The notes beneath the pieces are model-generated. The model made no database searches. It was not told where the DNA came from and saw only the letters and a program-made list of their open reading frames with translations. This document shows positions 7,852 through 14,864 of a stretch of 24,115 bases of DNA, piece after piece. Where the stretch lies: positions 1-24,115 of the forward strand of contig CAYYGL010000063.1 in the NCBI GenBank assembly GCA_964471235.1, in the 5' to 3' direction. The stretch's first letter is position 1; each line of letters begins with the position of its first letter. The DNA comes from CAYYGL01 sp964471235. Its GTDB lineage: Bacteria > Calditrichota > Calditrichia > RBG-13-44-9 > J075. A program made the position numbers and the translations under genes.

Positions 7852-9243
7852 TTAACCTTCTTTTATGGCATGAATAATTTCCTGGATCATTTTTTTACCG
7901 TCTCCAAACAGCATCAAGGTATTGTCAGCGGCAAACAAGGGGTTGGGAATTCCGGCAAATCCGGGGCTGAGGCTTCGTTTGATCACAACCACTGTTTTCG
8001 CTTTATCCACATCAATAATCGGCATACCGGCAATGGGGCTGTTGGGATCGGTCCTCGCCACCGGGTTTACCACGTCGTTGGCGCCCAGCACAATTGCCAT
8101 ATCCACCTGTTCCATGGTGGGATTGATATCATCCATTTCGATGAGCTTATCATACGGGATATCGGCTTCCGCCAGCAGCACGTTCATGTGCCCGGGCATC
8201 CGACCGGCAACCGGGTGTATGGCAAATTCCACATTCACTCCTTTGGATTCCAGCAGATTGAATAAATCCCGCACCGCATGTTGCGCCTGGGCAACGGCCA
8301 TGCCGTACCCGGGAACAATCACCACCCGCCGGGCGGTATCCAGCAGCATTGCCACTTCATCCGCCGAGGTGGCTTTTACCCTGCCGCCATAGACATCATC
8401 GGCGCTGGCAGTCTCCTGAATCTCACCGAATCCACCAAAGAGCACGTTCGCCAGGGAACGGTTCATGGCTTTACACATGATATTGGTGAGAATAATTCCG
8501 GAAGCGCCTACCAGGGAACCGGCAATAATCAACACATTGTTGTTCAACACAAATCCGGTGGCAGCGGCTGCCAGACCGGAGTAGGAGTTTAAGAGGGCAA
8601 TAACCACTGGCATATCCGCTCCGCCAATGGCAATGACCAATTGAATACCCAATACCGAAGCAAAGATGGATAAATACCAGTAATATTCGGTTGAGGCTGG
8701 TTCTTTTACCAAAAACACGCCCAGGAGAATAGAGATGCCTAATAAAAGAATTTTAACAAGTTGTTCACCTTTATAGCGCACCGGGCGGTCCGGTACCACT
8801 ACGCCCTGTAACTTGGCAAATGCCACCAGGCTGCCCCAGAAGGTAACGGCGCCGATAATGCCGGAAGCCACGGTGGCAATCATCATCTGCAATCCCGGGT
8901 CCACGGGTTCACCAACCGCTTTTATCAATTCTGCCCCGGCGACCAGAACCGAGGCAATACCACCAAAACCATTAAAAAGGGCGACCATCTGGGGCATGGC
9001 GGTCATTTCGATTTTCACTGCCAGGATGGCGCCGGCTGCTGCTCCCACAATGAACCCGACAATAATTAATTCAAAACTTAGATGTCCTTTCAATAAAGTT
9101 GCTACGATGGCTATCAACATCCCCAGACCGCCAATCAGGTTGCCCCTGACGGCTGTGCGGGGATGCCCTAATCCTTTCAAGCCGACAATAAACAAGACTG
9201 CGGCAATCAGGTAGGCAAGATTAATGAAGGTATCCGAAACCAT
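7852..9243 (-). CDS. pntB: NAD(P) transhydrogenase beta subunit
   Basis: A 463-residue protein with about nine transmembrane helices in the first 260 residues (domain IIb) and a soluble NADP(H)-binding domain III at about 290-463. Domain III shows the GYGMAVAQAQ nucleotide loop, followed by HPVAGRMPGHMNVLLAEA and GANDVVNPVA, all hallmarks of PntB, and ends with the conserved KRSLSPGFAG region. With the two alpha polypeptides encoded just upstream it forms the inner-membrane proton-translocating transhydrogenase, which uses the proton gradient to drive hydride transfer from NADH to NADP. Length and motifs are complete. The ATG at 9243 lies three bases after the alpha-2 stop codon, and AAGGA within the end of alpha-2 serves as its ribosome site. 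Confidence 0.96.
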   Translation of the reverse strand: MVSDTFINLAYLIAAVLFIVGLKGLGHPRTAVRGNLIGGLGMLIAIVATLLKGHLSFELIIVGFIVGAAAGAILAVKIEMTAMPQMVALFNGFGGIASVLVAGAELIKAVGEPVDPGLQMMIATVASGIIGAVTFWGSLVAFAKLQGVVVPDRPVRYKGEQLVKILLLGISILLGVFLVKEPASTEYYWYLSIFASVLGIQLVIAIGGADMPVVIALLNSYSGLAAAATGFVLNNNVLIIAGSLVGASGIILTNIMCKAMNRSLANVLFGGFGEIQETASADDVYGGRVKATSADEVAMLLDTARRVVIVPGYGMAVAQAQHAVRDLFNLLESKGVNVEFAIHPVAGRMPGHMNVLLAEADIPYDKLIEMDDINPTMEQVDMAIVLGANDVVNPVARTDPNSPIAGMPIIDVDKAKTVVVIKRSLSPGFAGIPNPLFAADNTLMLFGDGKKMIQEIIHAIKEG

Positions 9244-9246
9244 ATC

Positions 9247-9567
9247 TCAGTCCTTTCTTTTGAACATTTCCAACATCCGGTGAGTCACCAGAAACCCACC
9301 TACCACATTAATCGTCGCAAAAACAACCGCCAGAAAGCCCAGCAAATTGGTTAGCGTAATATCCAGGCTGGCAACTGAAAACAGTATCTTCTCATCGACT
9401 TTCAGCGCCGCACCGGCAGATAACAATGCCCCCACTATAGTAATGCCGGAAATTGCATTTGAACCGGACATAAGCGGGGTATGAAGGATGGGGGGAACTT
9501 TCGTAATCACTTCAAATCCGACGAAAATCGCCAGAACAAAGATGGTTAAGATCGAAACAAAATCCAT
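9247..9567 (-). CDS. pntAB: NAD(P) transhydrogenase alpha-2 subunit (membrane part)
   Basis: A 106-residue hydrophobic protein with about four short membrane segments. It carries the conserved VPPILHTPLMSGSNAISGI near residues 24-42, the signature of domain IIa of the transhydrogenase. In E. coli this domain is the C-terminus of PntA; here, as in Rhodospirillum rubrum, it is a separate polypeptide. It joins PntB in forming the membrane proton channel. GGGAG lies eight bases ahead of the ATG at 9567. The gene sits between alpha-1 (78 bases upstream) and beta (three bases downstream), the usual order for the split form. Confidence 0.95.
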   Translation of the reverse strand: MDFVSILTIFVLAIFVGFEVITKVPPILHTPLMSGSNAISGITIVGALLSAGAALKVDEKILFSVASLDITLTNLLGFLAVVFATINVVGGFLVTHRMLEMFKRKD

Positions 9568-9645
9568 TGCAACACTCCCGTTTTTAGGTTTCGTCAGAAT
9601 TTAATTGGAACATGGGAGAAACCGTCTTTTCTTAGCACGGATGTT

Positions 9646-10800
9646 TTATGATATCCCTAATGCTTCCTTCACCCGGGGATTGGCAACTTCGCCATCGCGG
9701 GTAACCAGGGTTTCCCGAACAATTTCATCTTCCATATTCAAATCCAGTTTGCCTTCTTTGTTGAGCAATGCCAGAAAATTGGTCAGATTTTTGGAATAAG
9801 TCTGGCTGGCATGATAAGGCACCAGCGCAGGGAGATTGGTGGTTCCGATGATGGTGACCCCATGTTTTTGAATGATTTTCCCGGGTTCGGTCAGATCGCA
9901 GTTGCCGCCCCGTTCCGCAGCGAGGTCCACAATCACCGAACCGGAGCGCATGCCTTTTACCATTTCTTCCGTGACCAGGATGGGCGCTTTTTTGCCGGGA
10001 ATGGCAGCCGTGGTGATCACCACGTCGCTCTCGCCGACGACGGAGAGCATCATCTCCCGCTGTTTTTTATAGAATTCTTCGCCCAATTCTTTGGCATAAC
10101 CGCCCTTGTCTTCGGCTTCTTCGGCGCCTAAATCCAGTTCCACAAATTTGGCACCGAGGCTCATCACCTGCTCTTTCACCGCCGGGCGAACATCATACGC
10201 CTGTACGACTGCACCCAATCGTCTGGCGGTGGCAATCGCTTGCAGACCGGCAACACCGGCACCGACAATGAAGACTTTGGCTGCCACGATGGTACCGGCG
10301 GCAGTCATCATCATCGGGAAAATTTTGGGAAGATGGTCCGCGGCTAAAATCACCGCTTTATACCCGGCTAAGTTTGCCATCGAGGAAAGGGCGTCCATGC
10401 TCTGGGCACGGGTAATCCGGGGAATTAACTCCATGGCAAAAGCGGTTACTTTCTTTTTCGCCAGGGCTTCTACCCCGGCTTTGGCTGTTAAGGGCTCCAT
10501 AAAACCAATAACGACCTGCCCCTCTTTCATCAGTTGCAGGTCGTCCATTCCTTTTTCCGGATTTGCGCCCAATGCCCTTACCTGTAAGATGACATCGGCT
10601 TTTTGAAATACCTCGGAACGCTCTTTGACGACAGTTGCGCCTTTTTCCTGGTATTCGGCATCCGGAAAACCGGCGGCCTCTCCGGCACCGGATTGCACGA
10701 CCACCTCTATACCGGCTTTGGTAAGCGCCGGAATGCCGGCTGGAATCAACGCAACTCGTTTTTCATTTGGAAAAGTTTCTTTTGGTATGCCAGCAATCAT
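9646..10800 (-). CDS. pntAA: NAD(P) transhydrogenase alpha-1 subunit (NAD(H)-binding)
   Basis: From the ATG at 10800 the protein is 384 residues, soluble, and homologous to domain I of PntA and to alanine dehydrogenase. The N-terminus MIAGIPKETFPNEKRVALIP is typical. The NAD-binding Rossmann fold shows GAGVAGLQAIATARRLGA, followed by YDVRP. It binds NAD(H) and delivers hydride to the NADP site on PntB. An in-frame TTG at 10830 is an alternative start, but it would add ten residues unlike the family, while GGAGAA is correctly spaced for the ATG. The protein ends after domain I, so the membrane domain is supplied by the next gene (split alpha subunit). About 225 bases separate it from lipA, so it may be transcribed independently. 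Confidence 0.95.
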   Translation of the reverse strand: MIAGIPKETFPNEKRVALIPAGIPALTKAGIEVVVQSGAGEAAGFPDAEYQEKGATVVKERSEVFQKADVILQVRALGANPEKGMDDLQLMKEGQVVIGFMEPLTAKAGVEALAKKKVTAFAMELIPRITRAQSMDALSSMANLAGYKAVILAADHLPKIFPMMMTAAGTIVAAKVFIVGAGVAGLQAIATARRLGAVVQAYDVRPAVKEQVMSLGAKFVELDLGAEEAEDKGGYAKELGEEFYKKQREMMLSVVGESDVVITTAAIPGKKAPILVTEEMVKGMRSGSVIVDLAAERGGNCDLTEPGKIIQKHGVTIIGTTNLPALVPYHASQTYSKNLTNFLALLNKEGKLDLNMEDEIVRETLVTRDGEVANPRVKEALGIS

Positions 10801-10806
10801 AAGAAG

Positions 10807-10812
10807 TTCTCC
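10807..10812 (-). promoter_or_regulatory. Shine-Dalgarno that fixes the pntA alpha-1 start
   Basis: GGAGAA on the minus strand lies six bases ahead of the ATG at 10800 and downstream of the alternative TTG at 10830, which supports the ATG. Confidence 0.7.
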
Positions 10813-10934
10813 ATTGTTACAGTCCGACAAATTTCACTTCATTAATTTAAGGATGCTAAAATATTCGCCTCACCCATCTCACCGTTTCAGCTCCATTCTT
10901 CATCCAACCGAATCCGTCTTCACCTTCACGACAA

Positions 10935-10977
10935 AACAGAACCACCCGGGATTCCCCGGGCGTGAAAATTCACCCGC
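10935..10977 (-). terminator. Candidate intrinsic terminator of lipA
   Basis: CCCGGG at 10945-10950 and again at 10955-10960 form a GC-rich 6-bp stem with a 4-base loop. On the minus strand this is followed by TGGTTCTGTTTTGT, a broken T tract. Just before it, 10957-10977 can form a competing stem (CGGGTGAA pairing with CGGG-CG-TGAA, two-base bulge). The location between the lipA stop and pntA alpha-1 suits a terminator or attenuator. The T tract is imperfect. Confidence 0.45.
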
Positions 10978-11026
10978 AAACTTGCACAGGAGAACTTTTA
11001 TTTTCAAGACTTTTGTAATTTTCTTC

Positions 11027-11911
11027 TCAATCTATGACCGTTTGACATCCCCCGCGTTTCATGACATCCACTTGTTCTTCTGCATGGTAGGAACTCCGAA
11101 CTAACGGACCGGATTCCACATGCCGAAGCCCAAGGGATTCACCGATATGTTTAAATTCGGCAAATTCCGTGGGATGAACAAAACGTTCCACCGGCAGATG
11201 CTTTTTGGTGGGCTGCAAATACTGCCCGATGGTGAAAATATCTACCCCCACGCCGGCGGCAGCTTTCATCACCTCTATAACCTCATCAAAAGTCTCCCCT
11301 AACCCAACCATGATGCCGGTTTTGGTGATCATCCCCTCCGCTTTGGATTTCTCCAGCACCCAGAGGGACCGTTGAAAATGCGCCTGGGGTCTGACCCGCC
11401 GGTACAATGAGGGCACGGTTTCGATGTTGTGCCCTAAAATATCCGGCTGTGCTTCAATCACCCGCTGCAACGGCTCCCACTCCCCTTTGAAATCCGGAAT
11501 GAGCACCTCCACCGAACAGGTGGGAGATAACTCCCGAATTTGGCGAATTGTCTCCGCCCAGACTTCCGAACCCTGGTCCGGCAGTTCATCCCGATTGACC
11601 GAAGTGATGACCACATGGTTTAAATTCATTTTCTGCACTGCCAAAGCCACCCGGTAAGGCTCCTGGCGATCATATACCGGCGGTTTCCCGGTTTTGACCG
11701 CACAAAATCCACAGGAACGGGTGCACACTTCCCCCAGGATCATCAAGGTGGCTGTGCCCCTGCCCCAGCATTCACTTTGATTGGGACAGCGGGCTTCCTG
11801 ACAAACCGTATGCAATCGATTCGTATTCACAATTTCGCTTAGCACGCGAAAATTTTCATTCACCGAAAATCGGATTTTCAACCAATCCGGTCGAGTGCGT
11901 TTTTTTTCCAT
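11027..11911 (-). CDS. lipA: Lipoyl synthase
   Basis: A 294-residue radical-SAM enzyme that inserts two sulfur atoms into protein-bound octanoyl groups to make lipoyl groups. Both cluster motifs are intact: the auxiliary cluster C37/C42/C48 (CQEARCPNQSEC) and the radical-SAM cluster C63/C67/C70 (CTRSCGFC). The C-terminal RSSYHAEEQ at about 272-280 supplies the conserved serine of the auxiliary cluster. Length is typical. The ATG at 11911 has AAAGGAA about eight bases upstream. With lipB, E2 and E3 nearby it completes a lipoate-dependent dehydrogenase module: LipB attaches octanoate to the E2 lipoyl domains and LipA sulfurates it. An assembly gap lies about 60 bases upstream, so its direct neighbour is uncertain. 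Confidence 0.97.
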   Translation of the reverse strand: MEKKRTRPDWLKIRFSVNENFRVLSEIVNTNRLHTVCQEARCPNQSECWGRGTATLMILGEVCTRSCGFCAVKTGKPPVYDRQEPYRVALAVQKMNLNHVVITSVNRDELPDQGSEVWAETIRQIRELSPTCSVEVLIPDFKGEWEPLQRVIEAQPDILGHNIETVPSLYRRVRPQAHFQRSLWVLEKSKAEGMITKTGIMVGLGETFDEVIEVMKAAAGVGVDIFTIGQYLQPTKKHLPVERFVHPTEFAEFKHIGESLGLRHVESGPLVRSSYHAEEQVDVMKRGGCQTVID

Positions 11912-12292
11912 ATTTGAATTTCCTTTGGTGTTCGATTTACAAGCATCGGGAATCAGGAAGACAGTGAGNNNNNNNNNNNNNNNNNNNNNNNNNNNNNNNN
12001 NNNNNNNNNNNNNNNNNNNNNNNNNNNNNNNNNNNNNNNNNNNNNNNNNNNNNNNNNNNNNNNNNNNNCAGTGAGACAGTAACGGTGTTCAGTGGGCAGA
12101 TGAGCGGAACGATTTTTGGGGATTTCGTTTGCTCTTTTGCTTCCCATTCCGACTCCTGTGCTACTGTCAAAATAAATTTTGACGCTCCGGTTGCTCCTCT
12201 TGACTCATGTGCTGTTGTCAAAATAAATTTTGACGCTCCGGTTGCTCTTCTTGACTCCTGTGCTGTTGTCAAAATAAATTTTGACGCTCCTG
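11912..12292. other. Non-coding, repeat-rich interval between E2 and lipA
   Basis: This interval holds the 51-bp tandem repeat (12151-12294), the N gap, and short unassigned sequence on either side of the gap. No gene can be supported. The one frame open through the repeats (minus strand) exists because 51 is a multiple of three; it has no credible start and runs into the N run. Confidence 0.6.
11969..12068. other. Assembly gap of 100 N
   Basis: Exactly 100 N, the usual placeholder for a scaffold gap of unknown size. The flanks share an 8-base unit: AGACAGTGAG ends the left flank and CAGTGAGACAGT starts the right flank, so the gap probably falls inside an (AGACAGTG)n short tandem repeat. True length and content are unknown. 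Reading frames that cross it are not real evidence of genes. Confidence 0.95.
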
Positions 12293-12294
12293 TT
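12151..12294. repeat. Three tandem copies of a 51-bp repeat, each with a palindromic hairpin
   Basis: Copies begin at 12151, 12202 and 12253; the third is partial and runs into the E2 stop codon. Copies differ at only a few bases (for example GACTCCTG against GACTCATG). Each contains GTCAAAATAAATTTTGAC, an 8-bp perfect inverted repeat with an AA loop, at 12166-12183, 12217-12234 and 12268-12285. On the minus strand the first hairpin transcribed lies just after the E2 stop, so the array forms its 3' untranslated region and may protect or end the message. Copy number may vary between strains. Confidence 0.9.
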
Positions 12295-14005
12295 ACATCC
12301 AGGCTTCTTCAAAGGTTTCCAGGTAATGGCGTACTCGCTGCAAAAACTTGTCGCCCAGTTCGCCATCCACAATACGATGGTCATAGGACAGGGTCAAAAA
12401 ACCGATTGAACGGATGCCAAGGACATCCCCCTGTTCGCTTTCAATGACCACCGGGCGTTTTTTAATAGCACCGACCCCCATAATCGCCACATTGGGCTGA
12501 TTGATAATCGGGAAGCCGATGATGTTGCCGAACACACCGTAATTGGTAACGGTGAAAGTCGCTCCCTGCACATCTTCCAGGTTCAATTTTCGATCCCGTG
12601 CCCGAATTGCCAGATCGTACGCATTGCGGGCAATTCCGGTAAAGTTGAGTTGGTCGGCATTCTTCAGTGTCGGCACTATCAGCCCGCGCTCCGTTGCCAC
12701 CGCCATCCCGATGTTCACAAACTTTTTGCGGATGATGGTATATCCTTCCACCGAGCAATTGATGTCCGGGAAGTCTTTAATCGCTTTGGAAACCGCATAC
12801 AAAATAAAGGGGTTGATGGTCAGCTTAAACCCTTCCCGCTGCTGAAAAGCTGCCTTATGCTTGTTAACCAGGTTCATCACGTTGGTGAAATCACATTCAG
12901 CCACGCCGTAGACGTGGGGGGAGGTATGCTTGCTCTGCACCATGTGGTCGGCAATTTTTTTGCGGATGGCATCCATCGGGATGATCTCCACTGCCTGTCC
13001 CTGCCATTTGGCAGCAACTTCTTCCGGAGCGGGAGCAGGCCGGGCAGTTGGCACCTGTGCCGGTGTCGGTTGGGCAGGCGGTGCCGCCGGAGCAGGGGCT
13101 GTTGCCGGAGCTTTCTTTCGGGTTTCCAGATACTGCAAGATATCTTTTTTGGTAACCCGCCCTTGCAATCCGGTGCCGGGAATGCTTGCCAGTTCCTCTT
13201 TAGAGATGCCTTCCTTTCGGGCAATGCTGCGCACCAGCGGGGAATAGAATCTACCGCCGGCTTGCCGTGGAATGGCTTCCCCGGTTGGCCTGGCGCCTGG
13301 TGTTGGTGCTTCCGAAACGGATGATGACACCGGTTCGGTAGCAACTGCTGCCGGTGTTTCCACTGCGGGGGACGCAGTAACCGCACCGTTACCGGTTTGG
13401 ATCCGGCAAATGACAGTGCCCACAGAGACGGTCTGGTTTTCTTCGACCAAAATCTCCGCTACCGTTCCTTCAAATGGGCTGGGGATTTCCGAATCCACTT
13501 TATCGGTGGAAATTTCCAGCAACGTTTCATCTTTTTTGATATGGTCTCCCGGTTTTTTCCACCATTTCACAATGGTACCTTCGGTGATGCTTTCTCCCAG
13601 CCGGGGCATTTCCACATCCACAATACCGGCGCCCGGGGCGGTTCCGCCGCCGGAAACAGATGGTTGTGTAACCGGCGCCGGAGCGGGTTCTATGGCTGCC
13701 GCTGACGGCGCTGGCACCGGCTCTTCTTTGGAAGGAGCCGGCTGCTCAGGCTCAGCTCCCTCAACCGCTTCCGTATCGATTACCGCAATAACGGTATCCA
13801 CCGGCACTGTATCATTGGGCCGGGCTTTTAATTCCACCACCACCCCTTCATAGGGACTGGGAATTTCCGAATCCACTTTATCGGTAGATATTTCCAGTAA
13901 CGTCTCATCTTTCTGAACAAATTCCCCCGGCTTTTTCCACCATTTCACAATGGTGCCTTCGGTGATGCCTTCCCCCAATTTGGGCATTAACACTTCTGCT
14001 TTCAT
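12293..14005 (-). CDS. 2-oxo-acid dehydrogenase E2 (dihydrolipoamide acyltransferase) with two lipoyl domains
   Basis: A 570-residue E2 core protein. Domains in order: lipoyl domain 1 (about 1-77, lipoylated lysine K43 in TDKVDSEIPSP); Pro/Ala linker; lipoyl domain 2 (about 128-203, K169); linker; peripheral-subunit-binding domain (about 252-294, RFYSPLVRSIARKEGIS); Pro/Ala linker; catalytic domain (about 336-570) with DHRIVDG at 542-548, where H543 is the catalytic histidine. It transfers an acyl group from E1 to CoA. No E1 is in view, so the substrate (pyruvate, branched-chain 2-oxo acid or 2-oxoglutarate) cannot be fixed; the GFPIINQPNVAIMGVGAI stretch is common to branched-chain and generic E2 proteins. 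The ATG overlaps the lipB stop as ATGA, and AAGGAG lies in the end of lipB. Confidence 0.95.
   Translation of the reverse strand: MKAEVLMPKLGEGITEGTIVKWWKKPGEFVQKDETLLEISTDKVDSEIPSPYEGVVVELKARPNDTVPVDTVIAVIDTEAVEGAEPEQPAPSKEEPVPAPSAAAIEPAPAPVTQPSVSGGGTAPGAGIVDVEMPRLGESITEGTIVKWWKKPGDHIKKDETLLEISTDKVDSEIPSPFEGTVAEILVEENQTVSVGTVICRIQTGNGAVTASPAVETPAAVATEPVSSSVSEAPTPGARPTGEAIPRQAGGRFYSPLVRSIARKEGISKEELASIPGTGLQGRVTKKDILQYLETRKKAPATAPAPAAPPAQPTPAQVPTARPAPAPEEVAAKWQGQAVEIIPMDAIRKKIADHMVQSKHTSPHVYGVAECDFTNVMNLVNKHKAAFQQREGFKLTINPFILYAVSKAIKDFPDINCSVEGYTIIRKKFVNIGMAVATERGLIVPTLKNADQLNFTGIARNAYDLAIRARDRKLNLEDVQGATFTVTNYGVFGNIIGFPIINQPNVAIMGVGAIKKRPVVIESEQGDVLGIRSIGFLTLSYDHRIVDGELGDKFLQRVRHYLETFEEAWM
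13478..13609 (-). repeat. Intragenic repeat: lipoyl domain 2 segment of E2
   Basis: Codons 133-176 of the E2 gene closely match codons 7-50 (13856-13987) at both DNA and protein level, offset by exactly 378 bases (126 codons). It is a duplicated lipoyl domain within one gene, possibly kept similar by gene conversion. Confidence 0.85.
13856..13987 (-). repeat. Intragenic repeat: lipoyl domain 1 segment of E2
   Basis: Partner of the repeat at 13478-13609. Both carry GEGITEG/GESITEG, KWWKKPG and DETLLEISTDKVDSEIPSP, with only scattered base changes. Confidence 0.85.
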
Positions 14006-14817
14006 CCAACGTTCTCCTTACGATATTCATGTTTCTCTTTTTCCAATCGGTCGAATTCAACTTCCGGAAAAAGGGATAACAATTCCGCCTCTTCCGGTAA
14101 TGCATCAATTTGTTTCAGTACATGCCAGTCAATGGTATCAAACCGGAAAACTTTTTGAAAAGATCTGGTGACCATCTGTTTTACGTCTTCAAAATTTACC
14201 CGCTGCCCGGTCAGTTTTTCCAGGGAGGTAACGCCTTTATGAAAAATCCCGCAGGGAATGATGCCGGAAAAATCCTCCAGCCGGGTGTTCACATTAAATG
14301 CAAACCCGTGCATGGTGACCCAGCGGGAAATGCGCACCCCCAGGGCAACAATCTTTTCGTCATTCACCCAAACCCCGGTTAAGCCTTCCTCGCGATGGGC
14401 ATCAATCCCCCATTCCCCCAACACGTTGATGAACACCTCCTCCAGCGACCGCATATACCAGGAAATGCTTTTTTTATGATGGCGCAAATTAAAAATCGGG
14501 TACCCCACCAATTGCCCGGGACCGTGGTAGGTTACATCTCCTCCCCGGTCCACATGCACCACCTCGATGTGACGGATTTTCAGAAACTGCGGTGTCGCCA
14601 CGATGTTGAGGTCTGTGCCGTTTTTCCCGATGGTATACACCGGTTCATGTTCCACATACACCAGGGTATCCGGAATTCGGCGCTCAATACGCAGCCGTTG
14701 CAGCAGCCGCTGAAACTCCCACACCGGGCGATAGCGCCGCTTCCCGACATCAATAATGGCCAATGATTTTCCTTCCCTATCCATTCCCTTGCCTTTTTGA
14801 TACCGTATCTCCGCCAT
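14002..14817 (-). CDS. lipB: Octanoyl-[acyl-carrier-protein]:protein octanoyltransferase
   Basis: A 271-residue enzyme that moves octanoate from acyl-carrier protein to the lysine of lipoyl domains, the first step of lipoate synthesis. The signature RGGDVTYHGPGQLVGYP is at 91-107. The catalytic lysine is K155 in DEKIVALGV and the catalytic cysteine is C189 in IIPCGI. It is longer than the usual 210-230 residues, with an N-terminal lead of about 18 residues and a charged C-terminal tail after about 235. The N-terminal extension may be an artefact: an in-frame ATG at 14784 would give 260 residues, and neither start has a strong ribosome site. The end overlaps E2 by four bases (ATGA), linking lipoate attachment to its substrate. 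Confidence 0.95.
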   Translation of the reverse strand: MAEIRYQKGKGMDREGKSLAIIDVGKRRYRPVWEFQRLLQRLRIERRIPDTLVYVEHEPVYTIGKNGTDLNIVATPQFLKIRHIEVVHVDRGGDVTYHGPGQLVGYPIFNLRHHKKSISWYMRSLEEVFINVLGEWGIDAHREEGLTGVWVNDEKIVALGVRISRWVTMHGFAFNVNTRLEDFSGIIPCGIFHKGVTSLEKLTGQRVNFEDVKQMVTRSFQKVFRFDTIDWHVLKQIDALPEEAELLSLFPEVEFDRLEKEKHEYRKENVG

Positions 14818-14864
14818 TCACCGTCGGAAGTTGCAGGCGGTTAATTATCCGGCCTTCTCTGGCA

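Noticed and set aside
11937..12272. Minus-strand frame of 17-residue repeats running through the N gap
   Set aside because: It exists because the 51-bp DNA repeat is divisible by three; there is no convincing start, and a third of it is N.
12650..13324. A 224-codon plus-strand frame opposite E2
   Set aside because: Antisense to the E2 catalytic and linker regions; long only because the Pro/Ala-rich linkers lack stops on the other strand.
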